Origin: Chitinophagales bacterium
Lineage (GTDB): Bacteria; Bacteroidota; Bacteroidia; Chitinophagales; JADJOU01
Length of the DNA stretch: 38,052 nucleotides
NCBI GenBank assembly: GCA_025455685.1
Contig: JALOMB010000007.1
Coordinates: forward strand, 1-38,052
Reading direction: 5' to 3'
Shown here: piece by piece, positions 16,371-25,700 of the stretch
Position numbering within the stretch: the stretch's first letter is position 1
How the letters are laid out: every line of letters begins with the position of its first letter
Program-made: the position numbers and the translations under genes
The notes under the pieces: generated by a model
The model's database searches: none
Seen by the model: the letters and a program-made list of their open reading frames with translations, nothing else
Told to the model about the DNA's origin: nothing

Positions 16371-17885
16371 ATGAACCCTACTTATAGCGAACAAGAATTA
16401 ATTCGTAGAAACAAAAGACAAAACTTAATAGATATAGGAATAGATCCCTATCCTGCTGCTCAAGTTCATGTAAGCCATAAATCAAAATCGCTCAAAGAAG
16501 TTTACACGTTGAATCCTGATTCTAGACTAGATGCCACTATCGCAGGTAGAATTCTCACCATAAATGACAAAGGAAAAGTTTTATTTATTAAAATACAAGA
16601 TGAAGAAGGACTTTTTCAACTCTATGTAAAACGAGATGATGTATGTCCTGAAGAAGACAAGTCATTTTTTGATCAGGTCATCAAGCATTTAGACTTAGGT
16701 GATATTATAAGCGCTCAAGGCTATGTGTTTACTACTAAAATGGGTGAAGTGTCACTTCATACGACTCAAGTAACCCTACTTTCCAAATCAGTTAAACCTC
16801 TTCCAGTAGTAAAAAAAGACGAAGAAGGAAATGTTTATGATGATGTGGTAGATCCTGAGGTCAAGTACCGTCAGCGCTATGTTGATTTAATATTGCATCC
16901 TGAAGTCAAAACAGTATTCCAGAAACGAGCGAAAATATTTCAATCTATCAGAGAATTTCTCAATGCCAATCATGCCATAGAAGTCGATACACCCGTGCTA
17001 CAAAACATCCCTGGTGGAGCGTCTGCTAAGCCATTTCTAACACATCATAACGCATTAGATATGCCTATGTATTTGAGAATAGCCAATGAACTTTACCTCA
17101 AAAGACTTATCGTCGGTGGATTTGAATGGGTCTATGAGTTTAGTAGAAACTTTAGAAACGAAGGAATGGACAGAACGCATAATCCAGAGTTTACTGTTTT
17201 GGAATTTTATGTCGCTTACAAAGATTATTTATGGATGATGAATCAAACCGAAGCCCTTTTGGAAAAAGTCTGTATCGATACAAATGGCAGTGCTGAGGTA
17301 GATTTTCAAGGTAATCATATCAGTTTCAAGGCACCATATCAACGGATTACCATGTATGAAGCCATTGAAAAATATACCGGTATTGATATCAGTCAAATGG
17401 ATGAAGTCAAACTAAGACAAATCTGTGCAGATATACAGGTCAAAATAGATCCAACTATGGGCAAAGGTAAAATCATAGATGAGATTTTCTCTGAAAAATG
17501 TGAAAAACACATGATTCAACCGACATTCATTATCGACTATCCCATAGAAATGAGTCCTTTGACCAAGAAACATCGCTCCAAGAGCGGATTAGTAGAGCGC
17601 TTTGAGCTTTATGTCAATGGCAAAGAAATAGCCAATGCCTACTCAGAGTTGAATGACCCAATAGACCAAAGAGAGCGATTTGAAGAGCAAATTAAACTCA
17701 TGGAGCGAGGAGACGATGAAGCCATGTTTATAGATCATGATTTTCTAAGAGCCCTAGAATATGGTATGCCTCCTACTGCTGGTATTGGAATAGGTATCGA
17801 TAGACTTGCCATGCTTTTGACCAACCAAAATAGCATTCAAGACGTGTTACTTTTCCCTCAAATGAAACCTGAAAAATTATCATAA
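16371..17885 (+). CDS. lysS: Lysine--tRNA ligase, class II
   Basis: This enzyme attaches lysine to tRNA-Lys in the cytoplasm. The 504 residues comprise an N-terminal OB-fold anticodon-binding domain (about residues 50-160, with IAGRILTINDKGKVLFIKIQ) and a class II catalytic domain. Motif 1 is around DTPVLQNIPGGASAKPF, motif 2 is FRNEGMDRTHNPEFTVLEFY, and motif 3 is GIGIGIDRLAMLLTN near the C-terminus. The lysine-specific segments TFIIDYPIEMSPL and GKEIANAYSELNDP are present. Length and all key blocks are normal. A 98-base gap follows before the thioredoxin-like gene, and I saw no convincing terminator in it. Confidence 0.97.
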   Translation: MNPTYSEQELIRRNKRQNLIDIGIDPYPAAQVHVSHKSKSLKEVYTLNPDSRLDATIAGRILTINDKGKVLFIKIQDEEGLFQLYVKRDDVCPEEDKSFFDQVIKHLDLGDIISAQGYVFTTKMGEVSLHTTQVTLLSKSVKPLPVVKKDEEGNVYDDVVDPEVKYRQRYVDLILHPEVKTVFQKRAKIFQSIREFLNANHAIEVDTPVLQNIPGGASAKPFLTHHNALDMPMYLRIANELYLKRLIVGGFEWVYEFSRNFRNEGMDRTHNPEFTVLEFYVAYKDYLWMMNQTEALLEKVCIDTNGSAEVDFQGNHISFKAPYQRITMYEAIEKYTGIDISQMDEVKLRQICADIQVKIDPTMGKGKIIDEIFSEKCEKHMIQPTFIIDYPIEMSPLTKKHRSKSGLVERFELYVNGKEIANAYSELNDPIDQRERFEEQIKLMERGDDEAMFIDHDFLRALEYGMPPTAGIGIGIDRLAMLLTNQNSIQDVLLFPQMKPEKLS

Positions 17886-17983
17886 TCTCATTAGTTAAGA
17901 TTCGCTATGTTTCTAATTTATGTTAAATATAATCGAGTTTATGTAACCAATTAACCGAAAATATATTCTAAATAAAAAAAAAT

Positions 17984-18562
17984 ATGCAAAAAATATATTT
18001 TTCACTCTTGTTTCTATGTTTCTTTGTCACAGTATCGGCTCAGAAAAAAAACAATAAATCAGTTCAAAAATCTAAAACTACAGAAAGCACAAATCAAGTA
18101 TCGCTAAAATGGTACACCATGAACGAGGCTTTAGCTTTGTCCCAAAAAACCAAGAAAAAAATCTTGATTGACTTCTATACAGATTGGTGTGGCTGGTGCA
18201 AAGTCATGGACAAGAAAACATACGAACAAGAAGATATCGTCAAATATCTCAATGCCAATTATTATCCCGTTAAATTCAATGCTGAGACCTATGGTGAGAA
18301 AGTTGAAATCAACAGTAAAGTCTATAATCTAGTAGATGGCAATAGAGGAAAAATTCATGAATATGCCAGATTTGCGCTCAATGGACAGCTCGCCTACCCT
18401 TCTACCGCATTTCTCGCCGAAGACCTAACCTCTCTAGGGGTACAAGCAGGCTATATCGATGCGCCGATGATGCTCAATATTCTTAAGTTTTACAATGGAA
18501 ATTATCATAAGAAGATGCCTTTTGAGCAGTTTTTAAAAGATGTACTAGATTATAAACCATAA
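17984..18562 (+). CDS. Secreted thioredoxin-fold protein (thioredoxin_7/DUF255-like)
   Basis: The 192-residue protein has a signal peptide (MQKIYFSLLFLCFFVTVSAQ), a Lys/Ser/Thr-rich linker (about 21-40), then a thioredoxin fold. ILIDFYTDWCGWCKVMDKKT carries the redox motif C-G-W-C (Cys69 and Cys72), and the conserved cis-Pro is probably in LAYPSTAFL. A periplasmic disulfide reductase or isomerase role is inferred. It is followed after 4 bases by the first of two cyclophilin-FKBP proteins, so the three genes look like an envelope protein-folding operon. Confidence 0.85.
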   Translation: MQKIYFSLLFLCFFVTVSAQKKNNKSVQKSKTTESTNQVSLKWYTMNEALALSQKTKKKILIDFYTDWCGWCKVMDKKTYEQEDIVKYLNANYYPVKFNAETYGEKVEINSKVYNLVDGNRGKIHEYARFALNGQLAYPSTAFLAEDLTSLGVQAGYIDAPMMLNILKFYNGNYHKKMPFEQFLKDVLDYKP

Positions 18563-18566
18563 CCTA

Positions 18567-19655
18567 ATGATGAAAAAACACATTTTAGCCCTATGCTTAG
18601 GTTTCGCCTTATTCATAGGATGTCAGCAGGAGCAAAGCTCTGATACGCAGGGAATTAGCAACGAAATCAAACCTTTTGAAGTTTCTGACGAAATGGTCGC
18701 TCGTATTTATACCTCAAAAGGACTTCTTGAAATTGGGTTAGATTTCAAACGTGCGCCACTCACAGTAGCTAATTTCATTGGACTAGCAGAAGGAAGTCTC
18801 AAATCCAATACTAAAAATGCTCAAGCAAAATTTTATGATGGTCTGACTTTTCACCGCGTCGTCGATGGCTTCGTCGTCCAAGGCGGAGATCCTGCTGGTA
18901 ATGGTACCGGTGGACCAGGTTATCAATTTCCCGATGAATTTCATTCAGAGTTGACCCACGATGCCCCTGGCGTTATATCTATGGCGAATGCAGGACCAAA
19001 TACCAACGGTTCGCAGTTTTTCATTACTTTGAACGCAACCCAAAACTTAGACGGTATCCATAGTGTATTTGGCAAAGTGCTCAAAGGACTAGATATACTC
19101 CCTAAAATAACTGTAGGCGATAAGATAGATTCCGTGCGTATTTTGCGAAATTCACAAGAGGCCAAAAATTTCAACGCTGTAATGGTTTTTCCTCAGAAAC
19201 TAAAAGAAATTAATGATGCTTTGACTGAAAGTGAACGTGAAAAATATCAAGCCATGCTTCAGAGTCCTGAATATAAAAGATTCGAGGAATTTGTACAAAA
19301 TGCTTACCCTGCTGCTCAGAAACACCCTTCTGGTCTATATTATATCGTGACAGATGCTAAACCAGAAAATAGATTAATCCAAAATAATAATCTCGTATCC
19401 GTTCATTATCGTGGATATTTAACCAATAAAACTGTTTTCGATCAATCCTTTGGCAGAGATCCCTTTCAAGTATTGGTAGGCTCTGGCGAAGTAATTCCTG
19501 GATGGGATATCGGTCTGACCCAGCTAAGAGAAGGAGAAAAAGCTACCTTGATCATTCCTGCTTATCTCGCCTATGGCGAAAGAGGCGTGGATAAAGTAAT
19601 CAAACCCAATGAAAATCTATTATTTGATATTCAAGTTTTACAAATTTTAAAATAG
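18567..19655 (+). CDS. Lipoprotein with cyclophilin and FKBP prolyl isomerase domains (copy 1)
   Basis: The protein catalyses prolyl cis-trans isomerisation through two unrelated domains on one chain. A lipoprotein signal with lipobox LFIGC (Cys19) anchors it in the envelope. The cyclophilin domain (about residues 45-195) keeps Arg97, Phe102 and Gln105 (FHRVVDGFVVQGGDP) and Gln150/Phe152 (GSQFFIT). The Trp that normally precedes LDG is replaced by Asn160 (TQNLDGIHSVFG), which in CypA-like proteins lowers cyclosporin binding more than activity. The FKBP domain (about 255-362) keeps VHYRGYL, FDQSFGR, EVIPGWDIG and AYGERG. The start could be either of two consecutive ATGs. It lies between the thioredoxin-like gene (4 bases) and copy 2 (6 bases). 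Confidence 0.93.
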   Translation: MMKKHILALCLGFALFIGCQQEQSSDTQGISNEIKPFEVSDEMVARIYTSKGLLEIGLDFKRAPLTVANFIGLAEGSLKSNTKNAQAKFYDGLTFHRVVDGFVVQGGDPAGNGTGGPGYQFPDEFHSELTHDAPGVISMANAGPNTNGSQFFITLNATQNLDGIHSVFGKVLKGLDILPKITVGDKIDSVRILRNSQEAKNFNAVMVFPQKLKEINDALTESEREKYQAMLQSPEYKRFEEFVQNAYPAAQKHPSGLYYIVTDAKPENRLIQNNNLVSVHYRGYLTNKTVFDQSFGRDPFQVLVGSGEVIPGWDIGLTQLREGEKATLIIPAYLAYGERGVDKVIKPNENLLFDIQVLQILK

Positions 19656-19661
19656 TATCCT

Positions 19662-20726
19662 ATGAAAAAAATCACCTTAATCCTTGGCATGTTACTTATA
19701 GCTACTGCGCCAATTTTCGCTCAAAAAAACAAAAAAGAATCTAAAAACACAAAAAACACAATTATGCAAGAAGGTATCTATGCCCTATTTGAGACAAACA
19801 AAGGAAATTTCACTATTAAACTCCATTATGACCTAGTCCCCATGACTGTAGGTAATTTCGTAGGATTGGCCGAAGGAACCCTAGAAAACAAAGCCAAACC
19901 TCTTGGTACACCATATTATGACGGTTTAAAATTTCATAGAGTTATTTCTTTGAAAAATGGCGATGGTCAAGACTTCATGGTACAAGGTGGTTGCCCACTT
20001 GGTACGGGTACCGGAGATCCAGGTTATAAATTCCCTGATGAGTTTCATCCTAATCTAAAACACGATACAGTAGGTGTTCTATCTATGGCCAATAGTGGTC
20101 CAAATACTAACGGCTCACAATTCTTCATCACAGTAGCCAAAACTCCTTGGCTAGACAATAAACATTCTGTTTTTGGACTAGTGACCGAAGGATATGACAT
20201 CGTGTATAACCTCAAAAAAGAGGATATGATCAAATCTGTGAAGATTCAAAGAATTGGCAAAGCCTATGAAAATTTGAAATTTGACGGCGCTAATATGAAG
20301 AAATTAATCGAAGATAAAAAAATTCAAGCTGAAAAAGCCCTTGAAAACGCCAAAAAGAATATACTCAATGAACTAAAATCTTCATACCCTACAGCTACTT
20401 TCACGCCTTCTGGTTTGGGTTATATCATTGAAAAAAATGGTAGTGGACCAAATGCAAAAGCTGGGGATACGGTATCTGTTCATTATATTGGCAAACTAAC
20501 TTCAGGCCAAGAGTTTGATAACTCCTACAATAGAAATGAGCCCATAAAATTTCCATTAGGTCAGAATATGGTTATCCCTGGATGGGAAGAAGGGATTAGA
20601 CAACTCAATAAAGGCGCCAAAGGCAAACTTATTATTCCGTTTTGGCTTGGTTATGGTGAAGGTGGCTATGGCCCTATTCCTCCAAAAGCTACGCTTATCT
20701 TCGATACAGAATTAGTAGATAAATAA
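19662..20726 (+). CDS. Periplasmic protein with cyclophilin and FKBP prolyl isomerase domains (copy 2)
   Basis: Same cyclophilin-then-FKBP order as the gene before it, but with a signal-peptidase-I type leader ([20 protein letters not shown]) and no lipobox Cys, so probably soluble in the periplasm. The cyclophilin domain (about residues 38-215) has Arg93, Phe105 and Gln108, with a short insertion (SLKNGDGQD) between the Arg and Phe, plus [15 protein letters not shown] with the canonical Trp163. A Lys/Glu-rich helix (about 220-250) links it to a complete FKBP domain (about 255-354: [29 protein letters not shown]). The two genes are diverged tandem duplicates. A terminator follows. Confidence 0.93.
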   Translation: MKKITLILGMLLIATAPIFAQKNKKESKNTKNTIMQEGIYALFETNKGNFTIKLHYDLVPMTVGNFVGLAEGTLENKAKPLGTPYYDGLKFHRVISLKNGDGQDFMVQGGCPLGTGTGDPGYKFPDEFHPNLKHDTVGVLSMANSGPNTNGSQFFITVAKTPWLDNKHSVFGLVTEGYDIVYNLKKEDMIKSVKIQRIGKAYENLKFDGANMKKLIEDKKIQAEKALENAKKNILNELKSSYPTATFTPSGLGYIIEKNGSGPNAKAGDTVSVHYIGKLTSGQEFDNSYNRNEPIKFPLGQNMVIPGWEEGIRQLNKGAKGKLIIPFWLGYGEGGYGPIPPKATLIFDTELVDK

Positions 20727-20753
20727 TTTATACACTATATAAAACAAATTTCT

Positions 20754-20786
20754 AACTGCTTTATATTTAGTATAAGTAGTTTTTTT
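20754..20786 (+). terminator. Likely terminator of the folding-factor operon
   Basis: AACTGCTTTATA (20754-20765) pairs with TATAAGTAGTT (20771-20781) with one bulged T and one G-T pair. The loop is TTTAG, and the hairpin runs into T residues up to 20786. It is 27 bases after the stop of the second cyclophilin-FKBP gene. Confidence 0.65.
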
Positions 20787-20849
20787 ACCATAGAATTATT
20801 TTTGTGAAGGCAATCACCTGAAAAGAGTAAACTATGGCATTTATAAAAA

Positions 20850-21212
20850 CTAAAATTCTACCGCTAAGCCTGCATCGAGCAAAGCTTCACTCAAACTAGA
20901 ATCTTTTGCATAATAGACCTCAGCTACTAATCGTCCGTATTTATCTACTACCCCAATAGGAAAAACCCAAACCCTTTTCTTATCTATTTTTGATTTTGCG
21001 AAATTAGTAGCCTCTGTTGCTAAAGGTTCCCATTTCTCAGGGCAATCGATATAGGCCTCACGAATCTTCAAAACGGAATCACCAACCCGAAAAGCATAGG
21101 TATCACCATCTACGACATAAGTGATTTTAGTCTCGAAGCTATCAAGTCTAGCTAAAGAATCAATAGCTATAAACTCTTCATAATCAAACTCATTTGATAA
21201 ACTTTGGCTCAT
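20850..21212 (-). CDS. Staphylococcal nuclease-like (thermonuclease) domain lipoprotein
   Basis: From the first ATG the protein has 120 residues and is essentially one SNase/TNase domain. It contains YVVDGDTYAF (the calcium-site Asp region), LKIREAYIDCPE (equivalents of catalytic Arg35 and Glu43 of staphylococcal nuclease) and DKYGRLVAEVYY (equivalent of Arg87), so it is probably an active nuclease. The frame stays open upstream and encodes FFFITILIIFSLVLFSCE just before that ATG. This is a lipoprotein signal with lipobox LFSC (Cys codon 21216-21218), but no ATG, GTG or TTG precedes it before an in-frame stop at 21282-21284. I infer the real product is an envelope lipoprotein starting at a rare codon, for example ATT at 21255-21257. 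It follows the serine hydrolase gene closely and is probably co-transcribed with it. Confidence 0.8.
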   Translation of the reverse strand: MSQSLSNEFDYEEFIAIDSLARLDSFETKITYVVDGDTYAFRVGDSVLKIREAYIDCPEKWEPLATEATNFAKSKIDKKRVWVFPIGVVDKYGRLVAEVYYAKDSSLSEALLDAGLAVEF

Positions 21213-21268
21213 TTCACAAGAAAATAGAACTAGTGAAAAAATGATAAGAATTGTAATGAAAAAAAACG

Positions 21269-22555
21269 CTAGTCTGATATATTAATTTTTTTGTGTAAGA
21301 TTTCCTGTTCGTTTCGTATCACGATATGATACATTCCAGAATTTTTAGGTTTTTCGATGGCAAAAGGCGAGGCTGATTGATTACTTCGACCTATCAATTT
21401 TCCGAGCATATCGTATAGTTCGACTTGTATATTTTGGATATTTTTTGGATGAATTTCTATTTGGTCTCCTACTATGCTCCAATCAAAATCCTTATCTTCA
21501 ATAAAAGACATTTGTGCTTTATTACAAGAATTTCTAAAGATAAATCGAGAAATAGAATCTAGTAAAGCATAAGGCACCAAGCTAGTATTTGGGTTCAATC
21601 CCATACGAATCATAACGATATTTCGTGAAGGAATCACAGCACAGATTTGTCCATCTCTACCGATAGCTGCATAAAGGTCTTTTGGGGAATTTGAAGAAAT
21701 ATAAAACGGGAAAAGCTGCGTTAATCCGGGTACCCGCGCGGAAGGCGTATAGTTGAGCCAAGTTAAATAGCCATATGAAGGATTGAGTGGCGTCGATTCC
21801 GATATCATTTCTGTGAAAAAATCCGTGTCCCCTAGAATTTTAGTGGTGTTCCAGGTTCCTTGATTTAAAAGAAGATTACCAAACCGTGCCATATCCCGGA
21901 CTTTTGAGAAAAAGACATTATTATAGCCGATTTTGATATAAGTACCTGACATGCCAATTTTGCTTCCAATTTTTTCTCTAAAATAATCTGAAGCGTTCTT
22001 GTTGGTAGCAGATAGCAAAACCTCATCGAGCAAAGTATAGGGTGCATTGTGATAATACCATTGTGAGCCTGGATTGGCTCTGTACTTGAGGCATGATGGC
22101 AGTGTACAGTCTAAATCGCCTTGAAAATCTAAACCGGTAGTCATGTTCAATTGATGTTTAATCGTAATTTGGTCTTCTTGGGCTGATGTCATGGAAGTCC
22201 AAGAGCCTAGATAGGTATTGGTTTTGTCGTTTATGTTTAGTTTACCTTCTTCTTGCGCTATTCCTATGAGCAAAGCCGTAAGGGTCTTGCCAGCGGATGC
22301 CCAGTACCAAATACTATCTTGCGTGAAGGAGCCGTAGTATTTTTCTATTGTAATTTTACCGTTTTCAAGCAATATAAAACCTTTGGTCTGTTCTTTTTCG
22401 AGAAATAAATTGAGCATATCCCAGTCTTCCTCGCAAATTTTAGAAGCTTGCCATGAATTCTTTTCCCAAGTAGTCTCGGTAGGGAAATAGCTCTGTGCTT
22501 GGCCTTTGCATATGCCCAAAAGTAGAAGATAAGGAAAAATTTTTAACATGCGCAA
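21269..22555 (-). CDS. Secreted serine hydrolase (beta-lactamase class C fold) with a T9SS sorting domain
   Basis: The 428-residue protein has a signal peptide (MLKIFPYLLLLGICKGQAQ) and a penicillin-binding/class C fold. The nucleophile motif is S87-A-G-K90 in YWASAGKTLTALL, and the second motif is Y168-H-N170. A GRDGQ segment lies where the third motif is expected. Such enzymes are often esterases or peptidases, so drug resistance should not be assumed. The last 70 or so residues (IQNIQVELYDMLGKLIGRSN to KKINISD) are a type A T9SS C-terminal sorting domain. The protein is therefore predicted to be secreted by T9SS and processed by PorU. The start could be ATG 22555 or the ATG two codons later. 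A matching promoter lies about 32 bases upstream. Confidence 0.88.
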   Translation of the reverse strand: MRMLKIFPYLLLLGICKGQAQSYFPTETTWEKNSWQASKICEEDWDMLNLFLEKEQTKGFILLENGKITIEKYYGSFTQDSIWYWASAGKTLTALLIGIAQEEGKLNINDKTNTYLGSWTSMTSAQEDQITIKHQLNMTTGLDFQGDLDCTLPSCLKYRANPGSQWYYHNAPYTLLDEVLLSATNKNASDYFREKIGSKIGMSGTYIKIGYNNVFFSKVRDMARFGNLLLNQGTWNTTKILGDTDFFTEMISESTPLNPSYGYLTWLNYTPSARVPGLTQLFPFYISSNSPKDLYAAIGRDGQICAVIPSRNIVMIRMGLNPNTSLVPYALLDSISRFIFRNSCNKAQMSFIEDKDFDWSIVGDQIEIHPKNIQNIQVELYDMLGKLIGRSNQSASPFAIEKPKNSGMYHIVIRNEQEILHKKINISD

Positions 22556-22587
22556 TAGTTTTATTTAAGGTTTTGGTATTTCTCTTA

Positions 22588-22610
22588 CAAAGATAACCAT
22601 AAATTCCTTT
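22588..22610 (-). promoter_or_regulatory. Promoter of the serine hydrolase-nuclease operon (shared-type promoter 1)
   Basis: On the minus strand it reads GGAATTTATGGTTATCTTTG, with the -7 box TATCTTTG at 22588-22595, a full TAnnTTTG match 32 bases before the ATG. The block upstream of the -7 box recurs in three other minus-strand promoters at 26746, 27474 and 29102. Confidence 0.6.
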
Positions 22611-22710
22611 TACAGATTTTTTATTTAACCTAAACAAAGTCTCTTTTACTAATTTCAAGTAGCCTGTTTTCGACAATTGGAAATGTTTATAATTTTGAAA
22701 TAAACGCTCG

Positions 22711-25700
22711 TTATTTTATATCTAAGGCTGCAATAGCTTCTCTGAAAATTCTTTTTACTACCAATGAATTTATTGAACCATCTGATAGGTTGGTTTCAAA
22801 TGTAAATTTTTGCGTACTATTGTCACTGTGAAAATACGTGAGCGTTAAATCAGTTTCGCTTTGATAATAATGAGTAAGATAAACTACAATATGTTGCTTG
22901 GTAAACCATTTGCCAATCTGAAAAAAAGTTTCGCCTTTTCTATAAAAGTAGCTTTGACTTGGGTCGTTTTTATCGTCTATATAAATGGAATCTTCTAGGT
23001 TCAAATCTTTTATTTTTGGAGAGTTTTGGATTTTATGAAGTAACTTTTCAAAATTTACTTCCACTCTTCCATTGATGTCATGAAGCTTTTCATAATCCAA
23101 AGGGTTTTTTCCATTTTGTATAAATTCTTCAAAGTTCTCTTCATGTTCTTTGTCCTGACTTTTATTTTGGTATTCGGGACTTTTTATTTTAAATCCATCC
23201 TCATCTTGCCATAAAAATCTATCATACAGCACCTCTTCTAAATTATGCGTTGCGAGAAAAATACTTCTAACTTGAATCTGATTTCCATAATCATCCTCCA
23301 ATAAATAGTTGGCTTTAACTTGATTGACACCACAAACTATGGCAAAAGAATTAACTTGATTAAAATGCATGTTAAAATCGTCTGAATAAATAAATTCTAT
23401 TACGGCATGCTGCTTTACATATAAAGCGCCACGATTAAACCTACCGTATAAGAATCCTGATTCTAGATTTTGGTGAAAATAATGCGTATTTGCTGAAAGA
23501 TATAGGTTGGCTATACGAGCATCATCCAAACAAATGACTGCAGGAGCATAACTAATATCAAAGGCTCTTAACGCTTTGGAAATAGTAACTTTCTTGAGAA
23601 AAATATACCCTAATACAAAACAAGCATCACTATCTGGAAGATGGGATTTTAGATCTAAATTTTCAGCGATTACTTCATTTTCAGCTACCAGAAAAAAAGA
23701 ATTATGGAAGGAATAATCATTAGAAAAAAATGTAAAGAAATCAAAAAGTTTATTTCCACCAAAATCAGTGCAATTTTCAAGTAGTTCTTGTGTCTCTTTT
23801 AGGTCTTTTAAGACGAATTTTATTCCGCTAATTTCTTTTGATTCAAAAGGCTTTTTAACGGCGTAATGTTTCATTTTGTTATGAAAAGCCGCAATATATT
23901 CCTCATTTTTTTGGACAATATTTTTTTCGATTTCTTCAAAAAAATCAAGGGCTTCTTTTACTAGAATATAATCCAAAAATTTAATTTCAGTACTGCCTTG
24001 AGCATAAAAATCATTGGTTTGGTACAATTGGCTAGAAAGATAGCGGTAACTTACATCATTGTTTGTGTAGGCATCAAAATAAAATCTTCGTGAATCAAAA
24101 TCGGTCTCACTAGGTAGTTCAGCCGATACAACAACACTAACATAATCACCACTCGAAGAATCAGTAGTAAAATGATAATCTCCTAGCCATACAGACTTTT
24201 CACTATCATTAAAATCGTTGTATTTTGTTTGTACTAAGGGTAAATTTACTATATTCTTTATACGCTCTGCGGTAGCCGTTTTTTGGAGTTTGTTATAATA
24301 ATATATTGATCTTTCTACATGTATCAAAAAGGTTTCCCATAATTCTTGAAATGTATCTATTACATCAGGAAAGTCAAAAATATTTTGGTATTGAGTAATG
24401 TTTTGGTTTAGATTTTTGTATAAAATTGATAAAGTATCATTTTTAGTAACTAGTTTATTTACCCTATTTTTCTTCTCCAAACCAACGAAAATTTCTCCCC
24501 CATTTTCTAACAAAAAACAAATACTTTGTTCTACTTTATGATGGTCGGATTTGCTAGTAAGTTCTTTGTTTACAGTAACCTGTGCGTTTGAAAGCTGAGG
24601 AAATGTAGGACTTGATTCGTCATAATTAGTTTCATGATCTAATTCAAAAAAACGACAAAAATTTTCTTTTTGAGCTTTCAAATCGTCTTTTGATTTCAAT
24701 TGCTTGTTTTCAAAAATAGTTGGAACATTCGTGTGATCATGCAGTTTTAGAAATTTGTCCTTGTGATAATAACTTTTTATATTAATATCCTTTAACCAAA
24801 ATTCCACAATCCATTGATGTGTTTTTTCATGAAGAAGAACATAGAAATTTTGCGAATGAATATCCAAATAAGTAAGTTGAAAATCGCTATCAAACTTGTT
24901 TAGCTTTTGTTCCCATGCTATCAGAAGATCTTTTATACCATTAATCCTGCTTGGCTGCTCAAAAAGGCTTTCTTGGTCAAAGTCTGCTTTGCCAAAGTTA
25001 TCTTTTAATGAATTAGACAAGAATTTTTTAATTTTATCACTATGGTCATTTTGGTCTATAACCAAAATGAAATCATCCCAAATCTCGTTTAATTTATTGA
25101 TTAAATCGCATGTAAGTTCTATAGGATTATCCCATAAACCTTCCTGTATTTCTAGTTGATTTATTTTGGAAAAAACGGCTTCTTTTTTTTGCTGGTTTTT
25201 GGTGCAAATGGGTAAAAGTTTTTTGATGACTTTTTTAATACGCTCTGCCTTTGATGGTTTGCTTTGTTCTATTATCCCAATCTCAGCACGAAGTACATTC
25301 TTGTTTTGCTTTAGGCTTTCGATCATCATATATCGGTCTAGAATACTGCTCCAACCTGAAATTTCTTCATAGTCTTTATAGCTCAAATTTTCTTCAAAAA
25401 AGCTCAAATACGCTTGTTCAAACATTTGCTGGGCAGCTTCTATAAAAAAAACAATATCATCTTCATATTGTGCCCTATCTTCTATCAAGCTGGCTTTGGC
25501 ATTGATACTTGTACTTTCTTCGTCGAAATGATACGCATCAGTAAACAAAACCACTTGGGCAGTAATACCTGAAGATACATATAAGCCCCCGTGATTGTAG
25601 TTTCCCCAAACCAAACCGGATGCTTTTAATTCTTTAGAAATATGGATATCACTTCCACCTACCACCATGTTTTTGACTTCTAGATTTCCTAAAACGACCA

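Noticed and set aside
17886-17915. Hairpin AATCT/AGATT after lysS as a terminator
   Set aside because: Five base pairs with a nine-base loop and no T run.
21269-22555. Antibiotic-resistance beta-lactamase
   Set aside because: The SxxK and YxN motifs define a broad serine hydrolase fold, and the third motif is not the KTG of true beta-lactamases, so resistance cannot be claimed.
22440-22676. 78-codon open frame on the minus strand overlapping the start of the serine hydrolase gene
   Set aside because: It runs across the hydrolase promoter and signal-peptide region in another frame and has no recognisable protein features.
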